This document shows positions 25,655 through 32,873 of a DNA stretch of 64,000 nt, in pieces. Numbering within the stretch: position 1 is the stretch's first letter; every line of letters starts with the position of its first letter. The notes beneath the pieces were generated by a model, which made no database searches, was not told the origin of the DNA, and saw only the letters and a program-made list of their open reading frames with translations. Origin of the DNA: CAJXMH01 sp040220135 (GTDB lineage Bacteria; Bacteroidota; Bacteroidia; Flavobacteriales_E; Vicingaceae); NCBI GenBank assembly GCA_040220135.1, contig JAVJTT010000021.1, positions 62,001 through 126,000 of the forward strand, read 5' to 3'. The position numbers were made by a program, and so were the translations under genes.

Positions 25655-26150
25655 ATGTTCGTTAAGATACATCCTTTACACAAGTTATAGATACATGCTT
25701 TACACCAAATTAGTCTCTAACCTTGTTGATTGTTCCTTATTTCTTAATTCATTTTCATTAAAGTAGCCTAAAAATACGTTTCTATAAAATACCCTCCATA
25801 TTCCACCTCCCATTTCTAAAGCACCGATGTATTTTCCTTGCAAAGATGCAGATACATAAACCCAGTTGTAAGAGCCCCATCTGACTGATCCGTTCTTGGT
25901 TACTTTGAGCACTCTCATCTCAGAGTCGTAATCAAAGTTTGGTATTCTTTCAGGGAAAGGTCTGGTTTTAAAATCATGGATAGCAGCAGGTGTTTTCATT
26001 TCCAGAGCTTCGTGTGGTCTAACATGATTATACTCCTTTACAAATCGATTTAAACGTCTTTGTTGAGCTTTTAGATCGTGAGCTGAAGCTTGCGCCGTCG
26101 CTAAAGCTATGGCAACACATGGTCAGCGCAAGCATGCATCTGTTACGAGT
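25655..26150. repeat. T-family long repeat, copy 5, containing the largest transposase fragment
   Basis: Starts CATGTTCGTTAAGATACATC (25655) and runs like copies 2-4 to the IS481 tail. In place of the short remnant it keeps about 125 codons of the transposase C-terminus (see 25700-26078). It then joins the hairpin core: GCTTGCGC (26088-26095)/GCGCAAGC (26126-26133). It ends at the GTTAGAG box, which contains the stop codon of the RES-like gene. Confidence 0.8.
25700..26078 (-). pseudogene. IS481-family transposase, C-terminal fragment
   Basis: The minus strand encodes LNRFVKEYNHVRPHEALEMK, TPAAIHDFKTRPFPERIP and IRWxG-like VRWGSYNWVYVSASLQGKYI, ending VFYRNVFLGYFNENE. This is the end of the rve integrase domain and the C-terminal domain of IS481-type transposases. 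The 5-prime part is missing beyond about 26078, where the T-repeat hairpin core begins, so it is a truncated, inactive remnant. Other T-repeat copies keep only the last 15-20 codons of the same region. Confidence 0.8.
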
Positions 26151-26151
26151 G

Positions 26152-27123
26152 TTAGAGCTTGTTTTTATTTTCATTCCATGTTACTTCCTCGATTTTACCA
26201 AAATCTTCTTGAACATTTGCTTCATATTCTTTATCCTCCTTTGATAAATTAAACCATCTTATTCTATTGTTTACGATTCTTCCATGTTGATGAATAGTTA
26301 CATTGAATTTATTTTCTTTAAGACTAAAATCATTTAAATTGATAATATAAAGTCTGTCAATCTTCATATGTTGATCAACATAATTTGGGTGAATTGCCAT
26401 ATTTACCCCTTTAAATCTAGATTGTACACTTGGGTACATCATTATGTCTGTGGAATAAATATGAGTCGGATAAAAAATTCTATGAGAGAATGAAGCAGAG
26501 AGATTATACAGTTTATCATCGATGAAAACACCTTGTAAATATTTTAGAATCATCAAAAAGGATTCAGCTTGTTTATTAGTTAAGTTTTTAAATTGTTCAT
26601 TTTCAATTTTTCTTAATTCGGCAGCTCTAATAAAGTCATATTCATTATCAAGCTTATTTTTTGATTGTAAAAAACTTTGAAATCTATGATTAGATTCGTT
26701 CGGAATGATCGACCATTTTGAAATACAAAACTTCTTTTCTTTGTATTTCGATTTTCTTATCACCTCTAATAGGGCTACGAATGGATGAGTTGAGCAATAG
26801 AATACAGGATGAAACGGAAAATTGCACCTATTTATTTTTTTAGTCAAAGGGGCAGGCGGGTAACTATGCTCTGAATAGAGGCTGATGTTATTAAAGTCTT
26901 CCAATGCTCGAACTCTAAACATTGGGATATTAAATTCTTTATTTTTATTTGAAACAGAGAAATTCGGAAGCATTTCAATATTCTCTGTAATTAATCCTTC
27001 AAGTATTTTTATATAATCATTTATATTTTGTGAAGAATTGTACTCAGGCCATTTTAATGACTTTAGCTTTATTAAGCCTTTCTCGACTGTTTGTCTGTCA
27101 GGAAACTTAGTATTCTCTTTCAT
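26152..27123 (-). CDS. RES-domain-like protein (candidate NAD-targeting toxin)
   Basis: A 323-residue protein. IPMFRVRALEDFNNISLYSE, then NRCNFPFHPVFYCSTHPFVA and LLEVIRKSKYKEKKFC, follow the RES layout (Arg, Tyr and Glu of the active pocket). The later MMYPSVQSRFKGVNMAIHPN may supply the conserved serine region. RES proteins are NAD-degrading phosphorylases in toxin-antitoxin pairs, but they are usually shorter and have a Xre antitoxin; none is present here. An N-terminal 90-residue extension is unassigned. The TAA stop lies inside the GTTAGAG box of the adjoining repeat. Confidence 0.5.
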   Translation of the reverse strand: MKENTKFPDRQTVEKGLIKLKSLKWPEYNSSQNINDYIKILEGLITENIEMLPNFSVSNKNKEFNIPMFRVRALEDFNNISLYSEHSYPPAPLTKKINRCNFPFHPVFYCSTHPFVALLEVIRKSKYKEKKFCISKWSIIPNESNHRFQSFLQSKNKLDNEYDFIRAAELRKIENEQFKNLTNKQAESFLMILKYLQGVFIDDKLYNLSASFSHRIFYPTHIYSTDIMMYPSVQSRFKGVNMAIHPNYVDQHMKIDRLYIINLNDFSLKENKFNVTIHQHGRIVNNRIRWFNLSKEDKEYEANVQEDFGKIEEVTWNENKNKL

Positions 27124-27133
27124 TTAACTTTAT

Positions 27134-27203
27134 AAGCTCTAATCGTTTAGCTATAAGTAGTAGTGTCCCGCAGGGCGCTATTGCTTGTAATGTTTGTTAT
27201 GCG
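27134..27203. repeat. attC-like imperfect inverted repeat (E5)
   Basis: TATAAGTAGTAGTGTCCC (27152-27169), loop GCA, then GGGCGCTATTGCTTGTA (27173-27189). The arms pair completely with several G-T pairs and one extrahelical T next to CCC. Outside it lie TCTAATCG (about 27138) and GTTATGC (27196-27202). The stop codon TAA of the next gene is part of GTTATGC; the RES-like start is 11 bases from the left end. Confidence 0.7.
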
Positions 27204-29410
27204 CTGTCATTTATTTTTTCAAGTTCTTCGTCAAGAAAGTGCTTGACATATTTTCGAGTCCTTATCGTAGGATTAGCTTTTAAGTCTTCGGTCAACCTTC
27301 TTATAATTGATTTGACTCTTTTATCATTTTTGTCCGAGTGGTCCCGTAGCACTTTTGTAACGTAATCAGTAATTTCCTTGGGCAAGTGATAACTTAGGTT
27401 GACTCCAAGCATTGCTGGAAATAACTCTTTGTATAGATCGTCAACGTCTGACTTGGAAGGAGCTAACGAAATGTAGTTGTAAAGAAAATCAGGACGTATG
27501 TAGCAACTTACGGGATATTTTGAGCTTAGTTTTTTAGCAATGCTCTTATAGGTCAAGGAGTCTTTTGAAAGCCACCAAGTTTTATAACCAAATATTGAAG
27601 TACTGTTCGTTTCATTATTCTTTTCCCTCTGTCCATATATTGTCAATATCAATTCAACATCCTTTTCTGCATTGTTGGGCTTATCACCTTTTTTGTTCTC
27701 AAGTTCGGATGTTAAAATTTGAGTTTCGTTCTCATCAATCTTTACTCCAATTGACTTATTTGAACGATACTGTATACCAAACTCATTTTTGAGAAACTCT
27801 ATTATGTCATTTTTAGCAGACTTGAAGTCTGGAGATATAAAATTGTCTAGAAAATCTTCAAAAGATTGAACCCGATCTCTTGATTTAGCATAGAAATATG
27901 CTCTTATGAGTATTTGGTCAATGTAAAATGTCTCCATTTCATCATTCAAATACATTGATTCTAACTGCTTATAATCATTGAAATATCGGTTATATACACG
28001 CCTAAGATGGTCTACTAATTCATCAATTATTGTATCGTTCACTACAAGTGTTACCCCTTTCTTGTAGCATCCGTAGAGTAATGTCCAATGCCTTTTGTTA
28101 GTCTTACTCAAATAGAACTCTGAGAGCGCAGGTATTAAAATGGAGTTACCTACATAAATATTGAGCTGCGAAGCCATGGTATGAAAGTAGGTGGCAACCT
28201 TGGGGTCGCATTGCAACATAAACATCATCATATATGTGTTTGAAAGGCTGCTTAAATATTTCTTTTGCTCCTTTGTTCCATTGTAAACAATATCCCTAAC
28301 CGTCATAGTAAGAGCTACTTTTACATTCTGTTTGTTTTTGGTTACAACATGGCTCTCATCTACAGCTGTACTAATAATTTTGCTAAGGTCTTTTTCGATA
28401 GAGCTTTCGCTGTTTCCAGAGAGAATGAAGTTGGAGAATTCTAGTCCTTGATCATAATAAATCTTATTTATAGTCTCATTAATAAGTTCGGAGAGATTTC
28501 TCGTTACGGTTTCACTTTCCTTTAAATATTTTGAGAGTCTTTCCTCGGTCTGTTCGAGAAATGTATCATGTAACTGTCCGTCAATGAGGTTCCTTTCTCT
28601 AATTTCAATGCGTGTTTCGTAGGGCAGGCAATAACCATCTACATCCGGATGAAAGCGAATTCTCCTGCCCGGTTTCTTTGAGAGTTCATCAAGTTGCTGA
28701 TAAATGGTCTCTTCAATCAGTTTTGGCTCAAACTTTATAAGCTCCTTTATTGCTTCAAAAACTTCTGATTTTGATTTGAATATGCCCTTATCTGGGTCAG
28801 TTCCTTCTAATACAAACAGAATTAAGGAATCAGCTAGAGTAATGTCAATGGATTCATTACTCTTTCGCCTATCAACTTGTTGTCTAAGAAAGACAAAAAC
28901 ACGAGGGTCAGTGTTAAGGTCGCTGACAATGTGAGTTCGACCAGGCGAATTGAATTCGTGTAAATACGAATCAATAAATGTATTGTAGGCAGCAATTGTC
29001 CCTTGAGAATGATTGCAGTTATTCTCAAACCAGACTTTATCATATACTCTTAGTTGCTTATCAAATTCATCATAGAACAGATCACAGAGGGCATCTTGCT
29101 TTGGAATCTTTCGATTTGTTACATAAGTCAGGGCTTGGAATTCGATGCCATTTTTGTTTAGTTTCTCGGCCGTGTCTCTTATTTTTTCTAGATAATCAGA
29201 CTCGGTAGACAGCTGATAGATTTTAGTTCGCTTCTTGTCTTCCACGTGCACATTCTCAAATCCGTCTATTCCTCTGTCCTTCGTTCCTCCAATTGGGATG
29301 AAGTCATGCCCAAGCACTGCTGATAGGAATCTGTTGCCAAATTCTTCAAAGACCCACCCATCTTTAATTTTACTTATAGCACTTGAGAAGGCTCGTTTAT
29401 CTATCTCCAT
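27197..29410 (-). CDS. Large protein with restriction-endonuclease-like N-terminus and PIN-like region
   Basis: A 737-residue cytosolic protein. Residues 15-110 resemble Mrr/REase-like domains: WVFEEFGNRFLSAVLG, GTKDRGIDGFE (putative catalytic Asp) and KIYQLSTESDYLEKIRDT, where QLS stands in place of the usual QxK. Residues about 180-270 look like a winged helix (LADSLILFVLEGTDPDKGIF, then GYCLPYE). Around 415-470, NIYVGNSILIPALSEFYLS and TLVVNDTIIDELVDHLRRV resemble a PIN-like fold, with Gly where the first Asp is expected. Not recognised as a known system; a defence role is suggested by domains and context. The final TAA lies in an attC-like box. Confidence 0.5.
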   Translation of the reverse strand: MEIDKRAFSSAISKIKDGWVFEEFGNRFLSAVLGHDFIPIGGTKDRGIDGFENVHVEDKKRTKIYQLSTESDYLEKIRDTAEKLNKNGIEFQALTYVTNRKIPKQDALCDLFYDEFDKQLRVYDKVWFENNCNHSQGTIAAYNTFIDSYLHEFNSPGRTHIVSDLNTDPRVFVFLRQQVDRRKSNESIDITLADSLILFVLEGTDPDKGIFKSKSEVFEAIKELIKFEPKLIEETIYQQLDELSKKPGRRIRFHPDVDGYCLPYETRIEIRERNLIDGQLHDTFLEQTEERLSKYLKESETVTRNLSELINETINKIYYDQGLEFSNFILSGNSESSIEKDLSKIISTAVDESHVVTKNKQNVKVALTMTVRDIVYNGTKEQKKYLSSLSNTYMMMFMLQCDPKVATYFHTMASQLNIYVGNSILIPALSEFYLSKTNKRHWTLLYGCYKKGVTLVVNDTIIDELVDHLRRVYNRYFNDYKQLESMYLNDEMETFYIDQILIRAYFYAKSRDRVQSFEDFLDNFISPDFKSAKNDIIEFLKNEFGIQYRSNKSIGVKIDENETQILTSELENKKGDKPNNAEKDVELILTIYGQREKNNETNSTSIFGYKTWWLSKDSLTYKSIAKKLSSKYPVSCYIRPDFLYNYISLAPSKSDVDDLYKELFPAMLGVNLSYHLPKEITDYVTKVLRDHSDKNDKRVKSIIRRLTEDLKANPTIRTRKYVKHFLDEELEKINDSA

Positions 29411-29432
29411 GGTTCTTCTTTTTGATTGCCCT

Positions 29433-29490
29433 CAACGGTTTGGCTATGGTGCGTGTCCCGAAGGGCATGCATTATAGCCGTTGTTGGCGG
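29433..29490. repeat. attC-like imperfect inverted repeat (E6)
   Basis: The clearest site. GGCTATGGTGCGTGTCCC (29442-29459), loop GAA, GGGCATGCATTATAGCC (29463-29479). All bases pair (three G-T pairs) except one extrahelical T before CCC, the same position as in E5. Flanks are CAACGGTTT on the left and GTTGTTGGCGG on the right. It lies 6 bases from the HNH stop codon and 22 bases before the next start. Confidence 0.75.
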
Positions 29491-29496
29491 CTCGCT

Positions 29497-30465
29497 TTAT
29501 TTTTCTTCTTCATTTGAATTGTTAGACAAGTCAGTTTCATTCATTTCCTCAAAACCAAGAGTCACAGTTTCTTCCTCATCTTTGATTTTTTCCTTTCCAT
29601 TCATGTCGAGTTGCTTTCTAGTCAATTTGACACCTTTAAAATCTAAAGGAGTAGGTACATATGTCATTGTCATATTTCCTCCTTGGAGTTTTATGTCTTC
29701 GGTGCAAAGAGGAATGTAGATTTGAAATGTAAAATTGGAGTATGCAAGTAGAAACTGCATGTAAGGAACCGAGTCTCGGTGCTCATCTTTTCTTTTGAAC
29801 AACATACACGACACAAATGGGAATGGTTTTATTCCTGGAGCAAAAGAGAATAGAACTTTTAACGCTTTCAGGTCATGTGGACTATCTTCATGATCCTCTT
29901 CATTTATCCATGCGAGTGTCCTCTTGAATTTATTCAATTCGCTTTCAGGCATTATTGTAAGTGCCATTTTAGTAAGGGTCTTATATATGGCAATTGGAAC
30001 ATATGATCTTCTCTTTGCAGAAATGGAAATGGACTTATTCTCTTCGTCAATTTTGACAATACTGTCGTCTTCAAATTCTTTTATTTCTACATTCTCTTTA
30101 ATGTCGACCCGTGATTTTTCGGCAACTGTTTTAAATGAGGGAACCTTTTTTTTACCTCTGACTTGTGAGAAGGTATGCCATAAGTTCATGTAATTCCCCA
30201 TGTGACTTTCTAATAGTCTAGAGAATTTGGCATTGCATTCATCACATTCGTAGTGTGCAATAAGCTTCTTATTTCCAACAAATTCAGGAATAGCATGAGC
30301 GACTGTTTTAAAAGTTGTCTGAGTTGAATCCTTCTTACAAAACCTGCAAACTCTATTGTCCTTTTCACCCAAGAAAATTTTTTCGTCCTGGTTAAGATGA
30401 TATGTCACCAATTCCTCATAATTAGCTTCAAGAAAGTCCATCATGTGTTTTGTTTGTGCATTCAT
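29497..30465 (-). CDS. HNH-endonuclease-like zinc protein
   Basis: A 322-residue protein. RVCRFCKKDSTQTTFKTVAH, AIPEFVGNKKLI and YECDECNAKFSRLLESHMGN form an HNH_5-type motif: two CxxC pairs for zinc, the catalytic His in AHAIPE, and the Asn of ECDECN. The C-terminal 200 residues are not assigned. HNH_5 proteins occur widely as stand-alone genes in defence islands and may cut DNA or RNA. It is the first minus-strand gene on the right side of the cassette-like region, with a palindrome upstream. Confidence 0.75.
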   Translation of the reverse strand: MNAQTKHMMDFLEANYEELVTYHLNQDEKIFLGEKDNRVCRFCKKDSTQTTFKTVAHAIPEFVGNKKLIAHYECDECNAKFSRLLESHMGNYMNLWHTFSQVRGKKKVPSFKTVAEKSRVDIKENVEIKEFEDDSIVKIDEENKSISISAKRRSYVPIAIYKTLTKMALTIMPESELNKFKRTLAWINEEDHEDSPHDLKALKVLFSFAPGIKPFPFVSCMLFKRKDEHRDSVPYMQFLLAYSNFTFQIYIPLCTEDIKLQGGNMTMTYVPTPLDFKGVKLTRKQLDMNGKEKIKDEEETVTLGFEEMNETDLSNNSNEEEK

Positions 30466-30498
30466 TATCGTCTGGTTTTGCTTGCCGCCAGCATGTAA

Positions 30499-30522
30499 AT
30501 ATGTTGCAGTAATGCAACATAT
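30499..30522. promoter_or_regulatory. Operator-like inverted repeat upstream of the HNH gene
   Basis: ATATGTTGCA-GTAA-TGCAACATAT: perfect 10-base arms around a 4-base centre, 34 bases before the HNH start codon. It probably binds a dimeric regulator; none is encoded next to it. Further right, AAACGTTTACAAACGTTTG (30616-30634) repeats an 8-base palindrome and is followed by GTTGTCGG, resembling the right box of the attC-like sites. Confidence 0.5.
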
Positions 30523-30675
30523 ATTCCTTTTAGGTTGAGTTACTTGTTTTGTTAGTTTTTTGATAATCAGAAATAAAAGCGTGTATTAAACCACAGTAAG
30601 CGTTTAAGATAAAATAAACGTTTACAAACGTTTGTTGTCGGCTATGCTTGTTTGCTTCCATTTCTTTGCAAAATA

Positions 30676-30705
30676 CAAAAAAAAGGGAGTCAATCCGACT
30701 CCCCC
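30676..30705 (-). terminator. Rho-independent terminator of the 30727 gene
   Basis: GGGAGTC (30685-30691) and GACTCCC (30697-30703) form a 7-bp stem with a 5-base loop; the A-run at 30677-30684 reads as a U-run on the minus strand. It lies 22 bases after the stop codon of the minus-strand gene at 30727 and separates it from the cassette-like region. Confidence 0.85.
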
Positions 30706-30726
30706 TTCTTCCCTAAGTGATGACCC

Positions 30727-31005
30727 TTAGGTACTTGGTTTTCCACCAGAATTAAAATCTACGGTTTGCCCTTCCTTGCAAGCAAAATAATAGTTCCCAT
30801 CGTCTCGGTTTACCACCGCTATTAAATGTTTCCAATTCCCGGGCGAAGGATCAAAGCCTAGATTTTGATTGTCGATTCTCACGATGCCCTGATTCGCATC
30901 AATGGCTTTTTGTAAGGCTGTGCTGGCATCCATAGATTGACACTTGCGAGTAGAGTCCTTGCTTACAGCTCCGTAAACTGCGTCTTTAACTCGAATGTCT
31001 GCCAT
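30727..31005 (-). CDS. Small DUF3395-like beta protein
   Basis: From ATG 31005 (MADIRVKDAVYGAVSKD) the protein is about 92 residues; the frame extends to 31053 but the start at MADIR fits better. DASTALQKAIDANQGIVRID, NQNLGFDPSPGNWKHLIAVV and ACKEGQTVDF follow the DVT..L...(I/V)xNxxxGxDPxPGxxKxL pattern of DUF3395-like domains. No enzymatic residues are evident; function unknown. It has its own terminator. Confidence 0.5.
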   Translation of the reverse strand: MADIRVKDAVYGAVSKDSTRKCQSMDASTALQKAIDANQGIVRIDNQNLGFDPSPGNWKHLIAVVNRDDGNYYFACKEGQTVDFNSGGKPST

Positions 31006-31099
31006 CATGAATGATTGAATTAAAATTGTTTCTTCAAAACTAGGCTCCCTCATCCAATGAAAAAATACTCATATTCCGGTATTTTTAGGCAGGGCATTT

Positions 31100-32851
31100 C
31101 TACTCGCGCTTTTCCCGCCAAAACAAAGCAATGTTGTCTATGCCTGTCTCTTGGCGCAGTTTGTCGTTCCAACTTCGCAAAGCAAAGCGGTTTTGGCCCA
31201 ATTCTACATCGGCTAAAAACAGAGCAGCTTCGGCTTGGTAGGCTTCTTTAACCTTTCGATAAGCCGCTAGAATAGCACCTCGCTTGTTTTCCTTTTCAAT
31301 GGCTTGGGCTAACTTTCGGCGGTACACTTCAGCCAAGTCAAAATAGAGGTTTAGTACCACTGCGCTGAGGCTATCTTGCTCGTAGCGGTAAAAACTTTGG
31401 TAAGGGTCAAAAATGGCAGCGGTATGGGTGCTAAGGCTGTCTTGCCATTGAGTAAGGTCTAAAAAAAGTTGCACCTTAAATTGATAAAGGTCTGCTCGCA
31501 CATTTACCTCAAATTGATTGTAATGGCTGGGTTTCTGGCTGTGCTTTATGGGCTCATTCCGCATAACAATGCGCTGTCCGTTCCAAATGGAGTAGGGGTG
31601 CTCAAACAAATGATGCTTGGAAATGCGACTTTTCTGAAGCGCATCCTTGGCTCGGTGAGTTTTTGAGGAGGTAAAAAAGGCCTGAGTTTCTCCGGCAATA
31701 TCCGGCAATTGAAAGCGCTCCGGATGATCCCAAAACTCACTTTGATGCGGCAAGGCATTGATCTGGCGGTATTCATTAGTTAAACCTTCCGGGAATTCAA
31801 ATCGCGGAAGCAAGAATGGTCGGTCGTAATCATAGGCATACAGTAAAGCCTTGGTCTTGATCTTTTGCAATTCGTCCTTTCGGCTGCGGTAATCCAAATG
31901 GTATTCAAAATCAACCGATTGTAAGTAATACCAATTCCCCTTTAAGGTAAACTGCTTGCGGATGAAAATGTCAGCCGATTCAATCTCCCCATCCTTAAAA
32001 AGTGGCAGAAAAGGATGAGTGGCCGTTTGTTGTTTTCGCAATTCTACTTTCACAAAAGCTTTTCGGGCCGAGTCGACCCACAGGGTGCCTGAAAAGCTGC
32101 GCTCTTTGTCTTTAAGCGGTTCAAAGGCAATGCGGTAAATGCGATTGCCCTTTTCGTCCCAATAGCGGCCGTCAAATTGAAGCTTAAAATTGCGCTTCAG
32201 TCTACCTTTGCCCAAACCTATGGGGCTTTCGGGAAAATAATCCGGCTGCTGCGTCAGCTTGTGCAGCAAAAGGGCATAAGTAGAGCGTACACTCACAAAA
32301 TAGCGTTCCTTAAAAGGTCGAATTCCAATGCGGCCATTCTTTAACTTTAAGTTTTGTAAGTCGTAACCCTGTATGTTTGCATTGTAATAGGCTTCCATGC
32401 GCTCAATGGGGGCATCATCTATGGTGGTAGCCAAGCTGTAATAGGCCCGAGCGGTATCGCTTTTTTGTGCCAAAGAAAATCGCGCATAGGCCACCAATTT
32501 ATAGAGGTAGTCGTTCTTAGCGCTAATGTTTACCGTTTGTATTTCGGTTACCAAAGGAACTAAAGCAATGTTTAGAAAGTCGCTGCTATCTGCCAAACTT
32601 ATTTCTTTGGTTTGGTAACCCACATAGGAGATTCGTAGGCTTTCAGCGGCTTTTACCTTGATTTTAAAATAACCTTCCTCATCTGTAGTGCTGCCCAATC
32701 CGCTTGAAGTTACCAAAGTGGCAAAGGGGAGTGGCTTGCCGTTTTGGGCATCGCTTATGCGTCCTACTACTTCTTGTAGATCTTGGGCTTGGCTGAGTAA
32801 AAAGGAGAAGCTAAAAAGACAAAATAGCAAGCTGCGGTAAAAAGGTTTCAT
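31100..32851 (-). CDS. CarboxypepD_reg-like domain protein with signal peptide
   Basis: From ATG 32851 (MKPFYRSLLFCLFSFSFLLSQAQ) it has a signal peptide; the frame opens six codons earlier. Residues about 25-100 (VVGRISDAQNGKPLPFATLV, TTDEEGYFKIKV, RISYVGYQT) are a carboxypeptidase-regulatory-like domain, the N-terminal plug-like module of many Bacteroidota outer-membrane proteins. About 480 further residues are beta-rich and contain no TonB-receptor barrel signature. It probably sits in the envelope. Function unknown. It lies head-to-tail with OxyR, 22 bases after its stop. Confidence 0.75.
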   Translation of the reverse strand: MKPFYRSLLFCLFSFSFLLSQAQDLQEVVGRISDAQNGKPLPFATLVTSSGLGSTTDEEGYFKIKVKAAESLRISYVGYQTKEISLADSSDFLNIALVPLVTEIQTVNISAKNDYLYKLVAYARFSLAQKSDTARAYYSLATTIDDAPIERMEAYYNANIQGYDLQNLKLKNGRIGIRPFKERYFVSVRSTYALLLHKLTQQPDYFPESPIGLGKGRLKRNFKLQFDGRYWDEKGNRIYRIAFEPLKDKERSFSGTLWVDSARKAFVKVELRKQQTATHPFLPLFKDGEIESADIFIRKQFTLKGNWYYLQSVDFEYHLDYRSRKDELQKIKTKALLYAYDYDRPFLLPRFEFPEGLTNEYRQINALPHQSEFWDHPERFQLPDIAGETQAFFTSSKTHRAKDALQKSRISKHHLFEHPYSIWNGQRIVMRNEPIKHSQKPSHYNQFEVNVRADLYQFKVQLFLDLTQWQDSLSTHTAAIFDPYQSFYRYEQDSLSAVVLNLYFDLAEVYRRKLAQAIEKENKRGAILAAYRKVKEAYQAEAALFLADVELGQNRFALRSWNDKLRQETGIDNIALFWREKRE

Positions 32852-32873
32852 AGCGGAAAGATAGGACACAAAC

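Noticed and set aside
22403..29490. attC-like repeats as simple terminators
   Set aside because: At 24341, 27134 and 29433 the stems have bulges, outer boxes and no T-run directly after the stem, and they lie close to the next start codon as well; terminator function cannot be fully excluded.
9846..30726. Integron integrase, phage integrase or relaxase
   Set aside because: No tyrosine recombinase pattern (R..H-x-x-R..Y), relaxase or phage gene was found in the region; only an IS481 fragment is present.
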